Of a stretch of DNA of 64,000 nt, positions 1-9,900 are shown in pieces (position 1 is the stretch's first letter; each line of letters starts with the position of its first letter). Position numbers and translations under genes: made by a program. The notes below the pieces were generated by a model. It did not search any database and was not told the DNA's origin. It was given only the letters and a program-made list of their open reading frames with translations. Source of the stretch: Owenia fusiformis (lineage: Eukaryota; Annelida; Polychaeta; Sabellida; Oweniidae). The stretch lies in assembly GCA_903813345.2 (NCBI GenBank), contig CAIIXF020000007.1, positions 131,730 to 195,729 on the forward strand. Reading direction: 5' to 3'.

Positions 1-1000
1 CTACTTTTCAGACACCATATCTCAAAAGTGGGTCAAAATACTTTCTGACGGCAGAAGGCTAACACTATAAGCACACTCTTTGTTACCTGTATACAAAATT
101 TCGAAGCAAATCATTAAAGTGTAATGTCAGAATCGCAAAAATAAGGAAAAACTATGAATTTGACCTAGATTTTGACCTAGGCATTTTGGTGTCCAAATTT
201 TAAAGCTAGATAGCCTTCGAGGTCCCCTTCTTTTATAGGCTTTCAGAATGTTAAGCTGTACTCAGTTTATATCTGGTATTTTACACTTCAAAAAAATCTT
301 TTTTCTCATTGACATAACATGGGGCACCAAATTTAGCGATTTTTGAGCTTTCAAAATGCCATAACTTCCGAACCGAAAGTCGGATTGAAATTTGATTTGC
401 AGATTCGGATTCCTGGGAAAATTCTACCCTTAATTCATAGCTCATATGTTAAATTTGGAGAGCTTTTTATTTCGACCTACTTTTCGGACACCATATCTCA
501 AAAGTGGGTCAAAATACTTTCTGACGGCAAAAGGCTAACACTATTAGCACACTCTTTGCTACCTGTATACAAAATTTTGAAGTAAATTATTAAAGTGAAG
601 TGTCAGAATCGTAAAAATAAGTAAAACTATGAATTTGACCTAGATTTTGACCTAGGCATTTTGGTGTCCAAATTTTGAAGCTATGTAGCTTTTGAGGTCC
701 CCTTCTTTTATAAGCATTCATTATGTTAAGCTGTACTCAGTCTATATCTTGTATTTTACACTTCGAAAGAGTCTTTTTTCCCATTGACTTAACATAGGCA
801 CCAAATTTAGCGATTTTTGAGCTTTCAAAACACCATAACTTCCGAACCGGAAGTCCGATCCAAATTTGGTTTGCAGATTCGGATTCCTGAGATCATTCTA
901 CACTTATTTCATAACTCACGTGTTGAATTTGGAGAACTTTTTGTTCTGACCTACTTTCCGGACGCCATATCTCTAAATCGGCAAAAGTAATCAAAATTCT
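1..1000. repeat. ~475-bp tandem repeat, just over two copies
   Basis: The motif around ctacttttcagacaccat starts at about 1, 477 and 951, giving a period near 475 bp, and the intervening text aligns along its whole length with scattered changes. A diverged partial copy lies at about 29,245-29,530. The short ORF inside has no recognisable domain. This is satellite-like or a tandem dispersed repeat, probably intronic to the ZP gene that begins before the window. Confidence 0.85.
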
Positions 1001-1010
1001 GATGTCATAC

Positions 1011-1139
1011 TTTGTGTACTTTATATTTTGATATTTGTTCTCTCTAAATTCTTGAATTTAGAGAGAACAAATATCAAAATATAAAGTACACTTCTTGAAT
1101 TTAGAGAGAACAAATATCAAAATATAAAGTACACAAATA
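1011..1139. repeat. AT-rich palindrome with a duplicated right arm
   Basis: The left arm (about 1011-1051) is followed almost directly by its reverse complement, and a second copy of the right arm follows. Arms are about 38 bp and essentially perfect. This could be a hairpin MITE remnant; no target duplication was identified. Confidence 0.8.
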
Positions 1140-1164
1140 GTGTACATATAACATATATGTGTTT

Positions 1165-1260
1165 TATATATGCTGGTTGAGTGGGCCTAGAAGTCATGTT
1201 ACTGGTTGTGCCAACATGCTTGTTTAGCAGCCCTATGATCAATAGAGTAAACCACAACCC
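1165..1260 (+). pseudogene. Degenerate duplicate of a ZP exon fragment
   Basis: Text such as ggttgtgccaac and gctggttgagtgg, also present in the exon at 1286-1422, recurs here just upstream in a decayed and rearranged form. It has no open frame or splice sites of its own. It looks like a local partial duplication of that exon. Confidence 0.5.
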
Positions 1261-1285
1261 TCAAGTATGATATTGTATATCACAG

Positions 1286-2783
1286 GTACTCACAGGGCAG
1301 GACCTCTACTGTAAGGTGTGTGTGGATACAGAAGATGAAGACATGTTATTGGTTGTGCCAACTTGCTGGTTGAGTGGCCCTGTTGGAGAAGAGGGTCCGA
1401 TGTACTCATTTATTGAGGATAAGTAAGTACAATCCCCAGGAAGGATCTATGTAAATGAATTGGTGATCAGCTCATCATTGAATGACACATGGTTGACCTG
1501 TTAGGGCTACATCCATATCCACACTATAATGTACTCATTCTTTTGTACCTTGAAATTTAAGGCTTAAATGCACTTACATTGATTCATGGGTTTTGTATTA
1601 TTTTACAATATTTAGCATCAAAGCAATGATAAAAATAACATTGTTTCAGGTGCCCAGTGGTGTCAACTCTTGGGCTGAACTTCTACCCAATCTCCCGCCA
1701 CTGCTGGGGCTTCAAGTTCACTGCCATGAACTACAATGACAAGGTTGAGATGTACGTGTCTTGTGATACATTCGCCTGTGACTCCAATCTTGATGGTAAG
1801 TCATCAACATTTTTAGAACTGAATTTACTACTTTGTCAATATACCATAATTTTATTCATAATTTAAATAACTTCGATACAATCATTGAATGTTACCTACA
1901 ATTTAGTCAAAACATTTTTTCTAAAATCCTAAGCACTCCATCATCACATTCTTCCTGTTGGTAGTTTTGCAATTTGAGTTTTAATAGATTTGAGATTCTC
2001 TCCTACCTGAGATGGCCCATAAGAGTTTTGAAATGGGTGATGCTATTCAAAATGTGGATCATTGTACAGTTAATGTTATGGTAGACATATCTAAAAAATA
2101 ATAAAATCATCATCTTGAAATTTACATTTTCGCAATTTTGTTTTTGATTTTTTTCTTCGATGTGCAGTACTTCGTAAAATTGATTAGCATTTTCGCAAAA
2201 AAACATAGTGTTGATGAATCCAAAATGTTTTTAGGCAAACCCTATTGTGACAGAACTTGTATTGATGGGAGCAACAGGAAGAAACGTGACGTAGGAGATA
2301 AGTTCACCCCCAAGAAGCAGGGCCGTGTTGACAGGGGGCCCTTCATAGTTGAAGCAGGTGGTGCTATGCGCAGTGACAATGGTGAATACATTGTGGGACA
2401 GAAACTCAGTCCAGAAGAACTCAAAAAGTACATGAAGGATTATCAGAGAGGTACATGTAAGGGTTATCAATCTCAACTAAAAATTCTTTGACTCAACCCT
2501 CTTATAGAATTAAAGATGGTCACTTTTATCCTTTTTGCTGAATACTGGTTTTCTAGCAGTCACATTATTTTTGTGCACCACTTAATTTTTCCAGATTACA
2601 AAGATCATGCACTTGTGACAAAAGTTTGTGGATTGTCCAAATAAAATGAACATCATGTGTACTTGATATGTGTACAGTCACTGATATGTCAATTATATCA
2701 TTTCAGGTGTGAATGGTAATGGAAGGCTACAGTCAAGTATATTGGCATCATTCCTGGCACTGAGTTTCATCTTGGCCCTGTAG
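1286..2783 (+). CDS. ZP-domain membrane protein, C-terminal exons
   Basis: Four exons join in frame: 1286-1422, 1650-1795, 2235-2450 and 2707-2783 (192 codons with TAG). Each has GT donors and AG acceptors with matching phase. The product reads as the C-terminal half of a zona pellucida domain: a CW motif, a Tyr..Asp-Lys-Cys-Pro stretch, a Phe-x-Phe segment before YVSCDTFAC, and paired cysteines (CDRTC). A furin-type site NRKKRD follows, then a ~70-residue spacer and a hydrophobic tail with no cytoplasmic residues. In ZP proteins the furin site releases the ectodomain for polymerisation. The tail could be a GPI signal or a membrane anchor. Upstream exons, including the signal peptide, lie left of the window or were not recognised. 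The family is well supported; the specific orthologue is unknown. A poly(A) signal AATAAA sits at 3774-3779. Confidence 0.82.
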
Positions 2784-4440
2784 TCATACCACATTTTTCT
2801 ATTGTCATAGACAATGTACATAAGTCAGAGGATGACTTGCAAGATTTCAAAGTCTGTCTATATTGAATATGTTAGCATTGACTTATGTTTTCATAGAAAA
2901 GAGATGTCCTGAAACAAAGTATTTTAGAAATGAATAAGACAATTCACAACAAAGACTGAACTCAGGTAGAAATCTTGAAAATTAGTTAAAATACCTGAAA
3001 GCGTGAGAATCACTGCTCAGTGGTCTTGCTTTGAAGAATATGTTATGGTTTCTGTCATCAGTTCATATGAAGAAATTTTGTACATTTTTGGATATATTTT
3101 CAGTATACATCTATTTGGTTTTACTTATTTATTTTGTTTGTATAGAACTGAATTTGAAATGAATGAATATTTTTGGTTGTTTTTTTAATTCGGAGAGTAG
3201 ATACTGAACCAGGGGACTTGACTATAAAACTTCATAATCTACTAATTATAGAATAAATTAGTTATTAAATACTCGATTTTTGATACAGGGTATATCCCTC
3301 AATAAATACAATACTCGGTCCCTAAGGTCCCTTGGGTTGATATATTGTATTTCCCTCAGATATCAAAAACCTCCCATAAAATAACCTCTATATATTAGCC
3401 ACTAGTCTGCTTTGTCATACTGTGATAATACAATTTACCCAATCATAGCAAAATATTTTCAGCGCTAAATCAGCATTAAATAATTTCAGATAACCTCAGC
3501 ACTTAATTCTGATGTCAAAGCTGAATCAACTCTAATTTTTCAATGTTGGACCACTGTTGATGTTAATGCTAAATGCTGAACTCTCTGAAAATAATTTTGT
3601 TGTGCAGATTGAAGAGAATTTATATTGAGTTTAAAATTGATATGCAGTTGCATGAAGTTTAGTGTTTGTGTTCACAGGAGGGAGTGGTGCCTTCAGTTCA
3701 CAATACGGAGTGATATCTCACTATTTGCCTCTGATGATGCCAAACATATTATCACATGTCAAAATCATTTGTAAATAAAAATCTTGAATCTGGATTCTTG
3801 AATGTAACTTTGTTCAATTTCACCAATCTAGTTATTTTGTTATGTTGACTTTTACTATACATTTGTTTTTAAACCTTGTGCCTCAAGTTTTGCACACTTT
3901 TATAATTGATCTCAATTTTAGTGTACAACATAAATATATAATTTATATTATTAATTTTGATAACATGCGGCTATCCAATTTCCAGTGTTTTTATTTTTTA
4001 TTTAAGTTTTACAGAAAGGAAGCCTATTATCAAGGAGCTTTTTAACTAACCGTGAAACAATACCTTATAATAGATAAGATCCCTGTGTGTACCATATACT
4101 ATTCTAGTAGTAGATATAATTAATGAATAATAAAAAACAAACATACTATATACTTTACTGTTGTTTTTATTTGATATTATTGTTTAATGTGAATAAACTT
4201 CAAACAAACAAAACAACAACACATTTGAGATTGTGCCATTCTATTGCAAATATAAGAAATGCACTATAAGTAAGAACAACTATTGAGCAATGGAAAATAT
4301 TACATTTTAATGTTCCTATAGTAATACATGACCTTAATATAGACCATGTTCATAGTCACAATCTGGGGTCTAAAAATTTTCTGGTGAGAACCCTGTATTA
4401 GCATGATATTATGTGAACTTAATCAGTACTAGTGTGACTT
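2784..4440. other. ZP gene 3' region, no further gene seen
   Basis: AT-rich sequence following the ZP stop codon. A plausible 3' UTR runs to AATAAA at 3774-3779. The short ORFs are low complexity and show no family resemblance. Nothing else was identified. Confidence 0.6.
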
Positions 4441-4880
4441 TCTTTGAACAAGAAGAATACTTGTAAACAGATGCAATACTAGATAGTATAACATACTGTA
4501 AACAGATGCAACACTAATGTCACTTTCTGAAAATGCAATACATTCAGATGCAATACTAGTGTGACATTCTGTGAACAGAAGCAATACTAGTGTGACATTC
4601 TAAAATAGATGCAATACTAGTGTGACATTCTGTGAACAGAAGCAATACTAGTGTGACATTCTAAAATGGATGCAATACTAGTGTGACATTCTGTGAACAG
4701 AAGCAATACTAGTGTGACATTCTAAAATAGATGCAATACTAATGTGACATTCTGTGAACAGAAGCAATACTAGTGAGACATTCTGAAAAAAAGATGCAGT
4801 ACTACTATGACACATTGTGAACAGAAACAACACTCGCTTGACATTGGGTAAACAGATGCAATACTTGGAACATTATTTGA
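4440..4880. repeat. Composite minisatellite (~31-bp unit, ~63-bp higher-order unit)
   Basis: The phrase gcaatactagtgtgacattct repeats about ten times, alternating two linkers (tgtgaacagaa and aaaatagat). The basic unit is ~31 bp inside a ~63-bp dimer. The edges decay into singly mutated units. It is noncoding and lies between the convergent ZP and KCTD genes. Confidence 0.9.
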
Positions 4881-5063
4881 ACCTAAACAATACTAGATAC
4901 AGTATACAATGTAGTAGTGAATAGATGTAACTAGTGGCTAAAGACACACTACACAGTCTCTACTCTCTAGTGTATATATGAACAGATGCAAAGACTGAAT
5001 TTTAAATTGGGATTGGGAGCAAGTCAACCAACTGCTACTATGTCAGGGACATGATATATCCAA

Positions 5064-5804
5064 TTAAGTATCTGTTGAAGCTTCCTCAGGTGAGGTTCTC
5101 TGTTTATCAAGTATCCATCTATCTTTGTAGCTATGTTCTATCAGCAAAACCCCCATGACGTTCTTAGGATCAATTGCTGATGACGAGGACATATGAGTGT
5201 CTTGTAATCTCCAATTGGTCTGTTTCAAATATTCGCCTAATCTCAAACGTATATTGCTACCATTCAGCTCAAGTTCTGTGAAATCTGAATCTCTTTTACC
5301 ATGTAATTTCTCCGTGCAGCTTTCTTCAATCACGGGAATCATTGACATAATAATATCTTTCCTTGCTGAGATTATTGTCTTAACCCTGGCATTAAATGTT
5401 GGCATTGTCGCTACTAAACCAGTCCGTACCTCAATGATTTCTAGCATATGACCAGAGAAACCCCAGGCAGCTTTCAGTTTACGTCCTTGTTCTGCTTTGA
5501 TTGCCTCAATGAGAGGATTGATTTGGTAGAAATCAGCCTCAACAGCGAGACCATCGAGATTGTCAAATTTTTCTGGTAGAGTGAGTTGTGAAGAACGTAA
5601 GAAGTCCAGGACATACTTAAATAATTCGCCATTTCTGTCAATAAAATAACAACCTTGATCATCTTTACCAGGTCGCATAGATCCATTAAACATTGCCCCG
5701 ATCATGGAATCAGGGTATCGAGAGAGGGTAGACATCATTGTTGTGTATGTTACACCACCAACATTCAAGCGGACTAACTCGTCATTCATTCCACTGCTGC
5801 CCAT
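5064..5804 (-). CDS. KCTD-family BTB/POZ (T1) domain protein
   Basis: A 246-residue protein in one coding exon. The start chosen is the Met of MGSSGMNDE at 5804. The reading frame stays open upstream, but a splice acceptor (ttcatttcag) ends at 5817, so the longer ORF start is intronic. Residues ~9-105 are a KCTD-type T1/BTB domain: LNVGG, then Tyr-Thr-Thr, then RYPDSMIGAMF, then FIDR and FKYVLDFLR. The C-terminal half resembles the KCTD6/KCTD21 group (inference from spacing and the terminal segment). Such proteins form oligomers and often serve as cullin-3 adaptors. The 5' UTR exon or exons are unassigned; donor-like sites occur near 6221 and 6293. It lies head to head with BBS12. Confidence 0.88.
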   Translation of the reverse strand: MGSSGMNDELVRLNVGGVTYTTMMSTLSRYPDSMIGAMFNGSMRPGKDDQGCYFIDRNGELFKYVLDFLRSSQLTLPEKFDNLDGLAVEADFYQINPLIEAIKAEQGRKLKAAWGFSGHMLEIIEVRTGLVATMPTFNARVKTIISARKDIIMSMIPVIEESCTEKLHGKRDSDFTELELNGSNIRLRLGEYLKQTNWRLQDTHMSSSSAIDPKNVMGVLLIEHSYKDRWILDKQRTSPEEASTDT

Positions 5805-5904
5805 TGGTATAATATTCTGAAATGAACAAATAAATATTATTGAACGCAAGTACATACTTTCATGAATAACAGTGGAATATTGTACTTCACGTTGAAGTGC
5901 CATT

Positions 5905-6943
5905 TAATTACAATTCTTGGATAAAACACAGATCCCCAGCAAGGAGTCCTTCTATGGCTGGTAAACATAGGGTTGGTTATGTTTACCAAATAACTAATTT
6001 TGGTACACAGTGAGTGGGGGGGGGTGAATTCCTGCTCTCGTGTCTGTGCTACTTACAGACATCTACCATATTATGGGCTATTTACATAATCATTACATAT
6101 CCCGTTTGAGTATTGAGTAAAGATAATCCATTTATTTAGGTTGACTTGTACAAATAAATCACTTCCGGTGAAGCAAAATAATACTTTTATTTCAATGAAT
6201 CCATATATCAGTAATCTTACCTAGTAAATAGTAGCTATCTTATTTTTGAGGCTCTGTGATATATACTGCATCATTTCGTCATACTCTTATACCTGCAAAC
6301 TGGAGGAAATCACTGATATTTATCATATAAGTGTCGTGAATGAATTTTAGGTAATGACATTTCTATCCGTCAGAGGCGCTGCACACCGAAAACGTAATCG
6401 GGCCGAATGAAAAACAAATATTTTCAAATTTTTGTTATCATCATATTTTATCCACTTTTGACGATATAAATTGAGATTATGCTAATTGATAATTGTTTAT
6501 GAATTATGTATACAACGAACAATGTAATTAGATCATGGATACCCCTCACTGTAGGTAGGGAAACATTACTTTTCCTCATCCTTGCCTGGCCTGAATTTAT
6601 TTGTTGGAAATTTGTGAAAATATTCATTCTCATGTCAGTCAGTCACAGACACAGATATTGGCCAGATCGTTTTGTAGTAGGATCATAGGCTCAAAGAATA
6701 ATATTGAGCTACTGATTCTACTACAAAAAAATCTGGCCGGGATCTATGGTCACAGAGATACATACTTACAGTACCCAAATGAACGTGTGGTTGATTTTTC
6801 AAATATGCCCCAGAACTACTTGTGTGTAGAAATCTTAGAGCTGTAAAACGTTCAATGAATCAATCACTATTCGTATTCACCACCCCTTATCAGTGCTACA
6901 CAAATTGCTTGATATCTGACATTTATACATTTTGTTATTTCAG
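5905..6943. promoter_or_regulatory. Presumed shared 5' region of KCTD (-) and BBS12 (+)
   Basis: About 1.1 kb separates the KCTD coding exon from the first recognised BBS12 exon. It contains a CpG-richer patch near 6365-6405 and candidate minus-strand splice donors near 6221 and 6293. A hairpin at about 6655-6745 pairs ggccagat..tagtagga with its complement. No promoter motif is decisive; the role is inferred from gene orientation. Confidence 0.35.
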
Positions 6944-6992
6944 CATCTACTATCCAGTCAATGGTAAGCAGTCTTCTTGGAAGCCGAGGCAG
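6944..6992 (+). CDS. BBS12: Candidate 5' coding exon of BBS12
   Basis: An AG acceptor (tgttatttcag) precedes, and a donor gtatgtat follows at 6993. The exon ends with two bases of a codon and the exon at 9237 supplies the third, so phase fits. The joined text LLGSRGSLKCIVDDD aligns with the vertebrate N-terminal region before the first conserved block. An internal ATG at 6961 could be the start, though vertebrate BBS12 has ~25 more residues upstream. Confidence 0.6.
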
Positions 6993-9900
6993 GTATGTAT
7001 GATCCACATGCTATATATTGCAAGACTTATGCCTGGCACAACCATCACCATGTTATTAAGTGTTTTTAAGTTTCGCAAGGATCCTGCCATGACCGTGGTA
7101 TTGTTATCGTGAAAGCCTGGTATAATCGTGACAATGCTACATTATATATTGCAAGACCTATCATGACCGTGGTAATGTTAAAGCCTGATATGACCGTGAC
7201 AATGCTATATTATATTGCGAGGCCTGTCATAACGGTGGTAATGTTAAAGCCTTATATGACTGTGGCAATGGTTGTAAGGCCTATCATGACCATGGTAATG
7301 TTAAAGCCTGATTGTACTTTAACATTACCACAGTCATGACAGACCTTGCAACGATTAAGGTCACGGTCATATCTAGTTCAACGTCGTTAAACTCAATAAC
7401 GGCGTTCTTTATTATTAGGAATTTTCTTGGGGCCATTATTGAGTTTAACCTCCTTACTATTCTTTCCTTTGATGCAAGTTCTGAATCCATCGAAACCATT
7501 TTTCCGCGATAACGTGCAACTGATACTTGACAATAATATAAAAACACATAACATCAAGCGATTTAACACAATATTATTGTGTTAAATGTTCATTTATACG
7601 AGTAAAATGAGGCTACACTTACCAATCTCTAAAGTGACATTTCCGCATGTCCGTCATTGTGTCTGTTCGTCTGAGTGTCCCGGATCGTAAAATTAAACTA
7701 CCAGCGAGACGAAATTGTTGTCAAATAGATTGATAATTATTATCGCGATTACTCGGGATAAAAAGATCAATTTTGAGGATAACAGGTATCTTTGATTAAT
7801 TTATATAGCGCGTATATACACGCAAAATAGTTATTAATTGCAAACCAACTGTTCGTTAATGCAGTGCCGTGATGACGGTTAATTCCTGAAACAATTTGCA
7901 ATTTCGATGTTACTGAAACTGACCAACATTTTCGTCATATTCCAAACCTGTCTCCAATATTTTCGTAATTATGCATCAATAGGGTCTAAGGGGGATACGG
8001 GACGGGGTGTATGTGTTTATAAGGTATGTATGTATGCTTGAATCACATTCTTTGTGTAATATTGCCATGTTTTCAGGGTTCAATTAGTTCCGCTTGTCTA
8101 AACCTGCTGAACGATTAAATTAACGCATCAAAGGCAAAATGGTCATGGAGGTTAGACCTAGCCGGGCCATAACACATGTCAGATAAGAAACGAGGCCCGG
8201 GCTAGGTCTAATGTTGTTGGACTAGGTCATATCAGGCTTTAACATTACCATGGTCATGTCAGGCCTTGCAATATTGTATAGCATTGTCACGGTCATATCA
8301 GGCTTTAACATTACCACGGTCATGTCAGGCCTTGCAATATAGTATAGCATTGTCACTGTCATTTCAGGCTTTAACATTAGCACGGTCATGACAGGCCATA
8401 GCATTGTCACGGTTATACCAGGCTATCACAATAACTTAATAACATGGTGACGGTTGTGCCAGGCATAAGTCTTGCAACAGAAAGGGTCTCGTATGATCTA
8501 GTGCTGAATGTAAAAAGTTAGCCTTTGTATAAAAAACCTCCTACCTCATACCCACCTACCCACCTACGTGGGACATTATACAGTCATTGAAGGGTTCAAT
8601 TTTCAAGATTTTTTAATCTCAAAAAAGCTCTTATTATTAACATTTCTACAATTCTGGCTTTATTTTATGACTAGACAGATGACAGATCCATAAATAAAGG
8701 CATATGGGTGCATTGTAATGTGTAATGACCCAAAGGTGCCCCAGGGGAATAACTAACTAACAACCGCGAGCATAGGTCCAACAAGCCAGATAAAAAAATC
8801 GAAAGAAAGTGTGCTAAATTCGATGCCCCGATTGGGAATCGAACCCAGCTGAGCTGTAGTAGCAACTTGCTATCAAGGGTCGTTACAAATGCACATATAA
8901 TTCATCATAAACTAAGATTTAATAAACTACGATCTTTAAAATTGAACCCTTCAAAGACTGTATCATGTCCAATATACGTGGGTAGGTGGGTATGAGGTAG
9001 GAGTTTTTTTATGAAGTTACAAGAAATGTTTTAACTACCTGTAGATCTACTCACACAATAAACTAAGCCTGAGTGTCTTTCTACTGAAGTGATAAACTGT
9101 TTTGAAAGAAATTGTGAATTTATGGTTGTCTAAAAAGGTCCATGTCTAAAATCAGCTGCCATGTTACCTTTTATGACTTGGCTGTAACTGTTGTTGTATT
9201 CTCATTGTTACAAATGTATTTTCCATATATTTCTAGTTTGAAATGTATTGTGGATGATGATGTGCACATTCTCACTAACTGTGCTGCTAGACTACTACAG
9301 GACTTGCATATTGAGGTATTATGCTCAACAATATTTTCAAAATAAAATTGAAGAAAATGAGTGCAGAAACTGTTACAAATTACAATTTTTATGTAGTTCA
9401 GGGAATTTAAATAAGATGCTGTGCCATGTCTTTTGTGATACAAGAAAACATGTGAAAATCAACATTTTTACAGTACATGTATAACATATTTCAGCACCCT
9501 GTGGGCTATGTGATCAATGAGGCCTGCCAGTCACACCATAAGCAGTACAGGACAGGCTGTAAGACACTCTGTGTACTTATAGGCCTATATATGAAACAAG
9601 CACAGCAACTCATTCAACAGGTAACCCACCAGTTATTTGTTCCATTTGACCATGGGCTTTTTGATTGGACTTCAGAATAGCCATAATTATGAAAATAAAA
9701 GGATTTATGAATCAATTACGCCGTGAACACAAAAATTCAATTATAACAATCAAAATGAATCCCTTATTACCCATATGGGTATTTTTGTGAAGTGGAACAC
9801 ATTTGGGATCTCTAAAAGGTGTTCTACTTGGGAGTTGTACCCCTTATAGAGGTTCATTCATCATTATCCCAACGAACAAAGTTCGGTAAGGATGAATTGA

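Noticed and set aside
5805-5903. N-terminal 33-residue extension of the KCTD protein
   Set aside because: A clear splice acceptor lies at 5817-5818, so the upstream frame is intron.
8822-8880. Functional tRNA gene
   Set aside because: Only a T-arm/B-box stretch is convincing; no full cloverleaf or matching acceptor stem was found.
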